Shown: piece after piece, positions 26,026 through 33,869 of the stretch
Layout of the letters: each line of letters opens with the position of its first letter
Numbering within the stretch: the first letter of the stretch is position 1
Assembly: GCA_964550615.1 (NCBI GenBank)
Contig: CAZKAB010000005.1
Location: 1 to 64,000, forward strand
Direction: 5' to 3'
Length of the DNA stretch: 64,000 bases
Source of the DNA: M55B144 sp964550615
GTDB lineage: Bacteria > Bipolaricaulota > Bipolaricaulia > UBA7950 > UBA9294
Notes under the pieces: generated by a model
Database searches by the model: none
Seen by the model: only the letters and a program-made list of their open reading frames with translations
What the model was told of the DNA's origin: nothing
Translations under genes and position numbers: made by a program

Positions 26026-27399
26026 ATGACCACGATCGGCCTTTGTCACTACAAAGTGGGAGACACGGATGGGGTCTCCCTGGAGATGGATAAATGGATG
26101 TCCGTCTTGAACAGACTCGGGCACACAGTGCACTTCTGTGCGGGTGACCTCGGCAAAACGGAGGGATTCCTCATCAAGGAGCTGTATCACCATCGTGAAG
26201 ACGTTGAGCGGATGTCGCGGAACGCTTTCTACCGGCTGGAAGACTACGAGAGTGTGGAAAAACTCGAGGAGGATATCTTTGCCCTGAGCGAGACGATCGA
26301 GCGTGCGCTGCAGGCGTTTGTGAACGACAAAGGGATTGAGCTTCTCGTTGTGGACAACATCTGGTCTCTGGGGGCGAATCTGCCAGCGGCGGTTGCTTCT
26401 GCGCGGGTTGTCCGAAGGCTCGGGATTCCAGCTGTCGCGCACCACCACGACTTCTATTGGGAAAGAGGCGGGGGGACCGCCTCGCCTACCGGTGAAGCTG
26501 CTATCGGAATAGTCCAAGAATACCTCCCGCCCAGTGACCCGCTTATCGCCCATGTGACGATCAATCGCCTGGCGCAGAGGGAACTTCTGGAACGGAAGGG
26601 GATCAATGCGAGCATCATCCCCAACGTGTTTGACTTCCGCGGCACTCCGTGGAGTGTTGACGCATACAACCAGGGATTTAGGGAATCGATCGACGTAGAA
26701 GAAAACGACATAGTCGTTCTCCAAGCGACACGGGTTGTGGAACGAAAGGGAATCGAACTGGCAATAGATCTTGTGGCGGAGATGAATAGGCGGCGATATC
26801 GTGAGAAACTGGAAGAAGAAGGCCTTTATGACGGGAGACGGTTCGAAGAAGACAGCCAAATCGTTCTCGTCTTAGCGGGATATTCTGAGGATCCTGCGAA
26901 AGATTACCTCTACCGGCTGAAACGGAAGGCAAAGAAGATGGGTATCGAGGCTCGTTTCATCAGCGATCGCGTGCGCGTGCGTCGCGAAGAGACCGACGGG
27001 CGCCGGGTCTACTCTCTGTGGGACTGCTACGTCTTTGCAGACATTGTTACCTACCCTTCACTCCTCGAAGGTTGGGGGAACCAGTTTCTGGAGGCAATCC
27101 GCGCCCGACTTCCCATCGTCCTCTTCGAATACCCCGTCTATCAGAGCGACATCAAGCGGAAAGGATTCGACGTGATCTCCTTGGGAGGGAAAATCGAAGG
27201 CAGAGACGATGAAGGATTAGTTTTCGTGGGTGAAAACGCGATCGCGGGAGCGGCCGAGAGAACTGTCGAGGTTCTCATCAACCGCCCGTCTCGCAGTGCG
27301 ATGACTGAACGAAACTTCCAGCTAGGGGCTGAGTTCTACAGTCTGGAGAGCCTCGAGAACCGCCTACATGGAGTCCTCGTCAGTGCAGGAAAAGAATGA
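26026..27399 (+). CDS. GT4-family glycosyltransferase, possibly mannosyl/glucosyl-glucosylglycerate type
   Basis: 457-aa retaining transferase. The ATG at 26026 has AAAGGA upstream; an upstream TTG in frame lacks support. N-terminal domain: GLCHYKVGDTDGVSLEMDKW (the substrate loop of this subgroup) and VAHHHDFYWERGG. C-terminal domain: LQATRVVERKGIELAIDLVA, LVLAGYSEDP, and FADIVTYPSLLEGWGNQFLE with the E-x7-E pair. It is followed closely by a GT81-like enzyme and a glycerate kinase, so a role in building a glycerate-containing glycoside such as mannosylglucosylglycerate is plausible. The acceptor is not deducible from sequence. Confidence 0.75.
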   Translation: MTTIGLCHYKVGDTDGVSLEMDKWMSVLNRLGHTVHFCAGDLGKTEGFLIKELYHHREDVERMSRNAFYRLEDYESVEKLEEDIFALSETIERALQAFVNDKGIELLVVDNIWSLGANLPAAVASARVVRRLGIPAVAHHHDFYWERGGGTASPTGEAAIGIVQEYLPPSDPLIAHVTINRLAQRELLERKGINASIIPNVFDFRGTPWSVDAYNQGFRESIDVEENDIVVLQATRVVERKGIELAIDLVAEMNRRRYREKLEEEGLYDGRRFEEDSQIVLVLAGYSEDPAKDYLYRLKRKAKKMGIEARFISDRVRVRREETDGRRVYSLWDCYVFADIVTYPSLLEGWGNQFLEAIRARLPIVLFEYPVYQSDIKRKGFDVISLGGKIEGRDDEGLVFVGENAIAGAAERTVEVLINRPSRSAMTERNFQLGAEFYSLESLENRLHGVLVSAGKE

Positions 27400-27422
27400 A
27401 CAACAACAAAGAAGAGGAATAG

Positions 27423-28586
27423 ATGACAGATAATTCAACGGATATTGTTATTGGAATCTCAACAAAAGACTGTGCCGCGACAATCACGGATGTTCTTAAG
27501 GCGGCAGACGAAGGTTTGACGCGGTTTTCCCCTGAGAAGCGCGGGCTATTGGTCGTTTCCGACGGTTTCTCAACCGATGGAACCAGAGAACTCGCACAGG
27601 CCACACCGACTGAGCATGAAAAGATTGTGCTGACAGAGAGAGGCGATATTGGCAAGGGAAGTGCGGTAAAGACTATCTTTGAGACTGCACGGGAGTGGTG
27701 TGCGCCCACCGTCGCGCTTGTTGATGGTGATCTGACGAGCATCGAGCCCGTTTGGATTAAACGCCTTACGGAGCCGATCATCGCGGGGAACGATTTGGTT
27801 GTTCCTTACTACCTTCGCCATCGCTACGACGGGGTGATCACCAATCAGATCGCCTATCCATTGACCAATGTCTTGTTCGGACTTGGCGTGCGACAGCCGA
27901 TCGGAGGTGAATACGGTCTTTCCGATCGTCTTGTAGAGCGGCTCCTGCGCCACCCGCTATTCCCGGCAGCATTCGGCATTGACATCTTCATGACTCTGGT
28001 CGCCGCTGCGGAGAGCGCGAAGATTGTCGAAGCAGTGTTGGGGATTAAGGAACACGAATCGACCAAGCAGTACGCGGACCCGGAGACGCTTCTTGTCCCG
28101 ATGTTCTACCAGGTCGTGGGGTCCCTGTTCCGTCTGATCAGCCATTATCGCTCGTACATCAAGGTCGTCGACGCAGTGAGACAAGTCGAGAGATGGGGAG
28201 AGATCCCATCCCTACGGCCACAGGCGCTTGTTGTCGATAAGGTCGGGATTTATCGTCAGTTTCATACGAAGTACGATGAACTGGTTCGTGGCAAGTCAAA
28301 GTTCCTCGCGGAGGTCGGTCAAGAATTGGAGCGGGTCTATGCGGCTCCACCAGAGGAATTTCGGTTTCCGCTCACACTGTGGGTAAAGGCCGTCTACCTG
28401 GCGATTAACGCCTTCACGGCTACTCATGATCTCGCCGTCCTCGACGTTCTACGCGTACTGTGGCAGGGGCGGTTCCTGAGTCTGGTTCAAGAGACCGAGA
28501 CGATGAGCGATGAGGAAGCGGAAACTCACATACAGGAACAGATTGATGTTTTCCGCAAGTATCGGCACCTCCTGGATGAACGATGA
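27423..28586 (+). CDS. GT81/GT78-like glucosyl-3-phosphoglycerate (or glucosylglycerate) synthase
   Basis: 387-aa GT-A transferase. DIVIGISTKDCAATITDVLK opens the Rossmann-like fold. ERGDIGKGSAVKTIFE binds the nucleotide. DGDLTSIEPVWIKRL (residues 101-115) is the metal-binding DxD region, and YYLRHRYDGVITNQIAYPLT plus VRQPIGGEYGLS are the acceptor-site signatures of glucosyl-3-phosphoglycerate synthases. Related mannosylglycerate synthases (GT78) share the DxDxTS element. No phosphatase gene follows, so it may use free glycerate directly, or the phosphatase is elsewhere. It ends overlapping the glycerate kinase start by 4 bp, tying its chemistry to glycerate or phosphoglycerate. Confidence 0.75.
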   Translation: MTDNSTDIVIGISTKDCAATITDVLKAADEGLTRFSPEKRGLLVVSDGFSTDGTRELAQATPTEHEKIVLTERGDIGKGSAVKTIFETAREWCAPTVALVDGDLTSIEPVWIKRLTEPIIAGNDLVVPYYLRHRYDGVITNQIAYPLTNVLFGLGVRQPIGGEYGLSDRLVERLLRHPLFPAAFGIDIFMTLVAAAESAKIVEAVLGIKEHESTKQYADPETLLVPMFYQVVGSLFRLISHYRSYIKVVDAVRQVERWGEIPSLRPQALVVDKVGIYRQFHTKYDELVRGKSKFLAEVGQELERVYAAPPEEFRFPLTLWVKAVYLAINAFTATHDLAVLDVLRVLWQGRFLSLVQETETMSDEEAETHIQEQIDVFRKYRHLLDER

Positions 28587-29935
28587 TCTCTACCGGGGAT
28601 CTTCGATCTCACCTTAGACACATCGTGAATGCCGCATTGGAGGCGGTGTCTCCACAGAGGTGTCTTCAGAGCGTTACAGTCAGTGAAGGGAGACTAATCG
28701 TGCGTGATCTGTCGATCGATCTTGCGCGCGTGCATCGAATCGTAGTTGTGGGTATGGGTAAGGCGTCGGCAGGCATGGCTGCATCACTTGAGGGGATCCT
28801 GGATGGAAGAATCTCTGACGGGGTAGTCGTTACCGCCGACGGGTACAAGGTACCCACTCGGAGTATTGAGGTCGTTGAAGCGTCGCACCCGATTCCCGAT
28901 GCACGCGGATTGGCTGCAGCCGAGCGAATCGCGGGTTTGGTGGAGGATGCCCAAGAAGAAGATCTGGTGATTGTTCTCATCTCCGGCGGAGGATCGGCGC
29001 TTCTTTCCCTGCCCGTACCGGGAATCACCATTGCGGAGCTCGCCGCGACGAATGAGCTTCTTATCCGGTCGGGGGCCAAGATCGAGGAAACAAACGCGGT
29101 GCGCAAACACCTGTCGCAACTCAAGGGCGGACAGCTGGCACGACGAGCATACCCGGCACAGGTTCTTACTCTGGTCCTTTCCGATGTCCCTGGCGACCCG
29201 CTGACAGGCATTGCCTCCGGACCAACCGTCGCCGACCCGACAACTTTCTCGGAGGCTGCCTCGATACTCAGGAGGTATGGGCTGTGGGACGAAGTGCCGC
29301 AATCCGTTCGTGATCATGTCACGGCGGGAATACGGGGCGGGGTACCGGAAACGCCGAAAGCGGGTGATGCGGCGTTGGCGCGCGTCAAGAGTGTAATCGT
29401 CGGCTCGGGGACAAGTGCGGCCGTGGCCGCCGTGGAAGCAGCGGAGCAGCTCGGATATCACGCGCTTCTCCTTACCACTACTCTTGAGGGGGAGGCCCGT
29501 ACGGTGGGGCGGGTATTCGCGGCGATTGCGCGAGAAGAGGCGAGCACTCAGGGGCCGGTCCCTCTACCCGCGCTGATTGTGGCCGCGGGTGAAACGACAG
29601 TCACGGTAACCGGCGGTGGGAAAGGCGGCCGCAATCAGGAGTTTGCTCTGGCGGCGGCGACCGGCATCGTCGGGCTTCACGACATCGTGATTGCCGCCGT
29701 CGCTACCGATGGCCGCGACGGTCCTACGGATGCCGCCGGAGGAATGGTGGACGGATCCACGGCGGCGCGTCTGCTTTCCGTCGGGACCGTTCCCGAGGAA
29801 TCAATTAAGCGAAACGATTCCTATCACGCTCTTGCTACTTCCGGTGATCTCATCGTCATCGGACCCACCGGGACGAACGTGGCGGATCTCTATCTTATTG
29901 CCGTGTGGGCGAACCCACGGCAGACTCCCAGTTAG
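28583..29935 (+). CDS. Glycerate 2-kinase (MOFRL family)
   Basis: 450-aa ATP-dependent kinase converting D-glycerate to 2-phosphoglycerate. Domain order is the DUF4147 N-terminal part (VVVGMGKASAGMAASLEGIL, SHPIPDARGL, LISGGGSALLSLPVPG, RKHLSQLKGGQLAR, SDVPGDPLTGIASGPTVADP) then the MOFRL domain (AAGETTVTVTGGGKGGRNQE, ATDGRDGPTDAAGGMVDG, ATSGDLIVIGPTGTNVADLY). Its ATG overlaps the stop of the GT81-like gene. In this operon it would recover glycerate released from a glycosylglycerate, or balance the glycerate/phosphoglycerate pool for its synthesis. The gene converges on pgi/pmi with a 4-bp overlap. Confidence 0.9.
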   Translation: MISTGDLRSHLRHIVNAALEAVSPQRCLQSVTVSEGRLIVRDLSIDLARVHRIVVVGMGKASAGMAASLEGILDGRISDGVVVTADGYKVPTRSIEVVEASHPIPDARGLAAAERIAGLVEDAQEEDLVIVLISGGGSALLSLPVPGITIAELAATNELLIRSGAKIEETNAVRKHLSQLKGGQLARRAYPAQVLTLVLSDVPGDPLTGIASGPTVADPTTFSEAASILRRYGLWDEVPQSVRDHVTAGIRGGVPETPKAGDAALARVKSVIVGSGTSAAVAAVEAAEQLGYHALLLTTTLEGEARTVGRVFAAIAREEASTQGPVPLPALIVAAGETTVTVTGGGKGGRNQEFALAAATGIVGLHDIVIAAVATDGRDGPTDAAGGMVDGSTAARLLSVGTVPEESIKRNDSYHALATSGDLIVIGPTGTNVADLYLIAVWANPRQTPS

Positions 29936-30990
29936 GAAGCGCCGGCAATCTGCTGTGAGAGCCGGACCTTGAACCGTTCGATCAGCTCCACCGGGCTGGG
30001 GTCAAGGCCGTTCGCCAACGCAAGGTAGTAGCTGACGTAATCTCCAAAGTATATCTGCGACATCACCTGTGCCAGTTCGCTTTCTCCTGCGGCCGCGACC
30101 TCGATATTGGGGATGTCGCGCTCGGCGAACAAGTCGCCCATGATGTTCATTCGGACACGGTTTTCCGGGTGGTCAAGTGAATTCTTCAGCATGATGATGA
30201 ACGGGTTTGCCAGTAGATCGTTCCGGACAAGCGCGAGGATTTCATTGTGGTTCAATTCAGGGAAGGCGTTCCAGTATGCTGGTTGTTTCGCGTTTTCGTT
30301 AATCTGCGTTTTCCACCGCATTGCGACGAGGTCGGTGTTACCTGCCGTGCCATAGACAATCGGAACCCGCCCGTGCAGGGAGCGTGCGAGTTTCTTGGCC
30401 GGGTTGTCTTCCGCGTTGACGTTTGCGGTCGCCTCTTGCCTAATCTGCTCTAGGACATCAATCATGTTACTTGCCGCATCGATTCCGGATGCAAGGTTGA
30501 GGCGTGCAAGGATAGCCAGTAGCGGTAGCGCAAGGTGGCCCATGGCTGCTCGCGGTTGATATCCGCTTGGAATCTGAAGAAACGGAAGCCCCTGTTTTCG
30601 TGCAATCTGCGACAGCTTTCCACCGCTTGAGATGCACAGAACGGGCATACCAGCCGCAATGCCTTGCTCCAGCGAAGAGATGGTTTCAGCGGTGTTCCCC
30701 GAGTAGCTGATTGCGACGAGGAGCGTCCGGTGATCGACGAATGCCGGCAAGGTATAGCTTCGGTTGACGGAAATGGGGACTCTCGCGAACCTGCGGGCGA
30801 TGTCGCCTGCCATTGCGGAGCCTCCCATTCCGCATACGAGCACCCTGTCGAGTTGGTTGGTTTGTGGAAAAGCAAAACTCTCTCCCTGGCGGATTGCCTC
30901 CGCGCACTGCGTTGGGAAGCCGTCGAGGACATGGAGCATGCCTGCCTGGTCGTAACGAAGATCGAACATCTCATCAGTTCTATTGTTCAT
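29932..30990 (-). CDS. Bifunctional phosphoglucose/phosphomannose isomerase
   Basis: 352-aa SIS-domain isomerase interconverting glucose-6-P, mannose-6-P and fructose-6-P, of the compact type found in archaea and several bacterial phyla. VLVCGMGGSAMAGDIARRFA, VAISYSGNTAETISSLEQG and CISSGGKLSQIA are the SIS phosphate-sugar motifs. NELNHNE-like PELNHNEILA supplies the catalytic His/Glu and the PGI/PMI C-terminal domain follows. The ATG at 30990 has no Shine-Dalgarno but lies 9 nt after a TATTAT box, suggesting a leaderless message. An ATG at 30969 is an alternative. Confidence 0.9.
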   Translation of the reverse strand: MNNRTDEMFDLRYDQAGMLHVLDGFPTQCAEAIRQGESFAFPQTNQLDRVLVCGMGGSAMAGDIARRFARVPISVNRSYTLPAFVDHRTLLVAISYSGNTAETISSLEQGIAAGMPVLCISSGGKLSQIARKQGLPFLQIPSGYQPRAAMGHLALPLLAILARLNLASGIDAASNMIDVLEQIRQEATANVNAEDNPAKKLARSLHGRVPIVYGTAGNTDLVAMRWKTQINENAKQPAYWNAFPELNHNEILALVRNDLLANPFIIMLKNSLDHPENRVRMNIMGDLFAERDIPNIEVAAAGESELAQVMSQIYFGDYVSYYLALANGLDPSPVELIERFKVRLSQQIAGAS

Positions 30991-30999
30991 GGTATGTTG

Positions 31000-31029
31000 A
31001 TAATACGGGGAAAAGATCGATGCCGGCAA
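31000..31029 (-). promoter_or_regulatory. Promoter of pgi/pmi (short or no leader)
   Basis: Minus-strand TTGCCG (31024-31029), 18-nt spacer, TATTAT (31000-31005). The ATG begins 9 nt after the -10, about where transcription should start. Confidence 0.6.
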
Positions 31030-31038
31030 CCGTGGTCG

Positions 31039-31067
31039 TTGTCTGTTAGGCGAGGGATTGCTATAAT
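31039..31067 (+). promoter_or_regulatory. Promoter of the bifunctional nuclease gene
   Basis: TTGTCT (31039-31044), 17-nt spacer, consensus TATAAT (31062-31067). It is divergent from and adjacent to the pgi/pmi promoter. Confidence 0.75.
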
Positions 31068-31107
31068 GTATCGCCAACGACGCGCGAATAGAGCGGAGGA
31101 GAGGAGC

Positions 31108-31587
31108 ATGCGAGAGGCGGAGATCAAGGCGCTACTAGTAGATCCATTCAACAATGCCCCTGTGATCCTTCTCAAGGATCGAAACTCGAACAGGGCAATG
31201 CCGATTTGGATCGGTGAGTCCGAGGCGATGTCGATTGCCTTCAGCCTGCAGAGCAGGCCGTTTCCTCGACCATTGTCACACGATCTGATGAAGACGATAA
31301 TCGACGATCTGGCCGGCAATGTGCAGAAAGTGGTTATCAGCGGACTGGAGGAGGGAACGTATTTCGCTTCGATCTTTCTTGAAGACTCAAGCGGGAACAT
31401 GGTGGAGATCGATGCTCGCCCTTCCGATTCCCTTGCCCTGGCGTTGCGCGTCGGGAGTCCGATCTACATAGATGACGAGGTATTTGAAGCCTCGGCGATT
31501 GAATCGCCGTTTGCTGAGGAGGACGAATTCCAGGACTTCGTCGAATCCAAGATGCACTTGGCGCAGTTCAAGCGCCTGATCGGCTAG
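31108..31587 (+). CDS. Bifunctional nuclease-family protein (DUF151/BFN)
   Basis: 159 aa. The ATG at 31108 follows GGAGAGGAG. The BFN domain is recognisable from EIKALLVDPFNNAPVILLKD, AMPIWIGESEAMSIAFSLQS, RPLSHDLMKTIIDDL, GTYFASIFLEDSSGNMVEID and ARPSDSLALALRVGSPIYID. Thermotoga and plant homologues are described as DNase/RNase proteins, but most bacterial members are uncharacterised. A C-terminal acidic tail takes the place of the UVR motif seen in some members. It has its own strong promoter and converges on the LolA-like gene with a 4-bp overlap. Confidence 0.88.
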   Translation: MREAEIKALLVDPFNNAPVILLKDRNSNRAMPIWIGESEAMSIAFSLQSRPFPRPLSHDLMKTIIDDLAGNVQKVVISGLEEGTYFASIFLEDSSGNMVEIDARPSDSLALALRVGSPIYIDDEVFEASAIESPFAEEDEFQDFVESKMHLAQFKRLIG

Positions 31588-32435
31588 CTGCGGATCAGTT
31601 CGGTTCCTCGAGGCAGGACCAGTATCTCGTCGCGATTTATCCCGCCGTTTAGGATCATCTGTGACGCAAAGATGCTCATCGTGCGCACACCATCCGAGAA
31701 CAGAACAATCTGCTTCACAAGGAATGTTTCCCTATCGATCCAGATCATCTTTGTGAGCTGCCCCGACTTGCGATCGTAAACCTGCAATACGAATCCCCCT
31801 GGTATCGGGCTGCTATCCGTGTCGCTTGCCACTCCTGATATGCTGGGAAGCAGGCTCGCTCTCAGATCTTCGCCGAGAGATATCGAAAACGGCGCCCACT
31901 GAGTGCAACCGGCAAGCGTGTCTGTGAGGAGAAGCGTGGTTGGGAATAGATCGGTATCAAAGCGTGGTATGTTCTGTGATACTCGCAGAGTAACCTTGCC
32001 CGCCTTCCAGTCGGCTTCAATACCGCTAAGGTCGAAGCTCGCCATCCCCAGCTCCGAAAGAGGGAATCCGGCCCACCGTTTGATGACCGTGAGATTCTCT
32101 TGCGGAATGTAGTGAGAGAGCAGATCGCGGTCGACAGTATACACCTCGCCCTTCATCGACGAGGGGTCCAGATAGAGTAGCTTCAGCGCCGGATCGGGGC
32201 CGCTGATGTACCACACCCTCATTCGCAAAGGTGTCTCTTCTTCGCCGGCGCTTGTGACCTCAAGGACGGTCTCCAGGTCCTTAATTCGCTCAAATGCTGT
32301 CGTAGTTCTGGCCAGTAGGCCTCCCGGATCCATCGGATCGTTCTTGGCAAGGAAAGCCTGGTCGAAGGCTACGGCGGCGACGATCAGGGCGACAAAGAGG
32401 CCGATCCCAAGGAGGATCAGGTTTTGACTGTTCAT
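31584..32435 (-). CDS. LolA/MucB-like membrane-anchored protein
   Basis: 283 aa. An uncleaved N-terminal span or signal anchor (LILLGIGLFVALIVAAVAFD) leads into a beta-rich extracytoplasmic domain. ERIKDLETVLEVTS, MRVWYISGPDPALKLLYLDP, VYTVDRDLLSHYIPQENLTV and VYDRKSGQLTKMIWIDRETF match the outer-membrane lipoprotein-sorting (LolA/LolB/MucB) fold, which is also used by sigma-factor regulators. Function is uncertain. Transcription appears leaderless: a TTGAAC-17-TATAAT promoter ends 8 nt before the ATG and no ribosome site is visible. Confidence 0.6.
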   Translation of the reverse strand: MNSQNLILLGIGLFVALIVAAVAFDQAFLAKNDPMDPGGLLARTTTAFERIKDLETVLEVTSAGEEETPLRMRVWYISGPDPALKLLYLDPSSMKGEVYTVDRDLLSHYIPQENLTVIKRWAGFPLSELGMASFDLSGIEADWKAGKVTLRVSQNIPRFDTDLFPTTLLLTDTLAGCTQWAPFSISLGEDLRASLLPSISGVASDTDSSPIPGGFVLQVYDRKSGQLTKMIWIDRETFLVKQIVLFSDGVRTMSIFASQMILNGGINRDEILVLPRGTELIRS

Positions 32436-32472
32436 CGTAGACGATTATAATCGCGTTGGTAATTGGGTTCAA
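32424..32472. promoter_or_regulatory. Bidirectional promoter with a shared palindromic -10 box
   Basis: The palindrome ATTATAAT (32444-32451) serves both strands. Minus: TTGAAC (32467-32472), 17 nt, TATAAT (32444-32449) for the LolA-like gene. Plus: TTGACT (32424-32429), 16 nt, TATAAT (32446-32451) for pgk. Confidence 0.7.
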
Positions 32473-32500
32473 TCGGTTACAAGAGATAAGGAGGGAGCCG

Positions 32501-33694
32501 ATGGGTAGTCTGCTCGACCGGTTGCGACGTGTGCAAGACGCGGCGGTGGAAGGTAAGAGGGTGGTTGTACGCGTAGACTACAACGTTCCGCTTGCCGAGG
32601 GAAGGGTAGCTGATGACGCGCGCATTCGTGCGTCGCTCCCCACGCTGAAGAATATCCTCGACCGCGGCGGGATGCCGATTATCATCAGTCATCTCGGACG
32701 CCCGGAGGGGAAAGTAGTTCCGGAGCTGCGACTCGATCCGGTGGCCGACCGCCTTCAGGAGCTCCTCGGTCATTCGGTTCGTAAGCTCGAATCCTGCGTG
32801 GGAGACGAAGTCAAGCAGGCGATCGCCGAATGGGAACCTGGGTCCGTAGTTCTGCTGGAGAATGTCCGTTTCTTCCCCGAAGAAGCCGCGGACGACGCAG
32901 GCTTTGCTCGCGAATTGGCGAGCTTGGGTGACGTCTATGTAGACGACGCATTCGCCACCCTGCACCGCGCTCACGCATCGACTTTGGGAATAGCAGATTA
33001 TCTTCCGTCCTATGCGGGGATCCTCGTGCAGCAGGAAATAGAGGCGCTTGCGCGCCTTACTGATGGCCCGGAACATCCATATATCGCGATCATCGGCGGG
33101 AAGAAGGCGAGGAGCAAGCTGGGGGCGCTGCGCGACCTGGTAGGCCGCGTCGACGCCGTGCTGATTGGAGGCGGTGTCGCGTTCACGTTTCTGCGTGCCA
33201 AGGGGATCGATGTGGGCGGTTCCATTGTTGATGAATCGCTTCTCGGGGAAATTGAGCTTGTGATCCAGAATGCACAAGAACGTGACGTCCCGATTGTCTT
33301 ACCTCAGGATGTGGTGATTGCGCATGAATTGTCTGATGGTGCGGATGCGTCGGTATCCGCAGCAGATGAAATCCCTGCGGATTCGATGGGGCTCGACATT
33401 GGGCCTGAGACGGTGCGCACGTTCCGCGAGCAGATTTCCAAGGCAAGAACCATCGTGTGGGCGGGTCCGCTGGGAGCGTTTGAGTTCGCACCGTTCTCAA
33501 CCGGAACACGCGAAATCGGGAAAGCACTGGCAGAGAGTGATGCGTTCACAGTTGTCGGTGGCGGAGAAACGGGAGAGGCGGTGGCGCAGCTGGGCGTATC
33601 GAAAGGGATCTCATGGATCTCCACCGGCGGCGGGGCATGCCTCGCGCTGTTGCGCGGAAAGGGCCTGCCTGCCCTAGAGGCCCTGCGGGACTAG
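32501..33694 (+). CDS. pgk: Phosphoglycerate kinase
   Basis: 397-aa glycolytic enzyme making ATP from 1,3-bisphosphoglycerate. The ATG at 32501 has a near-perfect AAGGAGGGA. VVVRVDYNVPLAEG, IISHLGRPEGK, VLLENVRFFPEEAADD and DDAFATLHRAHAST are the substrate-domain motifs. The nucleotide domain is divergent: IIGGKKARSKLG instead of GGAKVSDKI, WAGPLGAFE instead of WNGPMGVFE, and VGGGETGEA instead of GGGDTAAA, while STGGGACLALLRG is conserved. The fold is clear and length normal, so I expect activity. It is followed closely by tRNA-Gly. Confidence 0.93.
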   Translation: MGSLLDRLRRVQDAAVEGKRVVVRVDYNVPLAEGRVADDARIRASLPTLKNILDRGGMPIIISHLGRPEGKVVPELRLDPVADRLQELLGHSVRKLESCVGDEVKQAIAEWEPGSVVLLENVRFFPEEAADDAGFARELASLGDVYVDDAFATLHRAHASTLGIADYLPSYAGILVQQEIEALARLTDGPEHPYIAIIGGKKARSKLGALRDLVGRVDAVLIGGGVAFTFLRAKGIDVGGSIVDESLLGEIELVIQNAQERDVPIVLPQDVVIAHELSDGADASVSAADEIPADSMGLDIGPETVRTFREQISKARTIVWAGPLGAFEFAPFSTGTREIGKALAESDAFTVVGGGETGEAVAQLGVSKGISWISTGGGACLALLRGKGLPALEALRD

Positions 33695-33695
33695 G

Positions 33696-33724
33696 TTGTT
33701 GCGATCACTGACTCGTGCTACAAT
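33696..33724 (+). promoter_or_regulatory. tRNA-Gly promoter
   Basis: TTGTTG (33696-33701), 17-nt spacer, TACAAT (33719-33724), ending 9 nt before the mature tRNA 5' end. Confidence 0.7.
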
Positions 33725-33733
33725 ACGAGTGTT

Positions 33734-33805
33734 GCGGGCATAGCTCAGTGGTAGAGCATCAGCTTCCCAAGCTGAGGGTCGCGGGTTCGAGTCCCGTTGC
33801 CCGCT
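33734..33805 (+). tRNA. tRNA-Gly (anticodon CCC)
   Basis: A full cloverleaf can be folded by eye. Acceptor GCGGGCA/TGCCCGC, D arm GCTC/GAGC, anticodon stem TCAGC/GCTGA with loop TTCCCAA (anticodon CCC) and T arm GCGGG/CCCGT with loop TTCGAGT. The discriminator base is T, as expected for glycine. CCA is not encoded. Confidence 0.95.
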
Positions 33806-33869
33806 TCTGTATGTTGACAGGCTCGTCCTTATCCCTTCTCCGTGTTGAAGAGATCGATCGAGGAGGGCA

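Noticed and set aside
25564..26859. A 431-codon minus-strand open frame across the MalG-type and GT4 genes
   Set aside because: It is antisense to two well-supported genes and has no recognisable motif or ribosome site.
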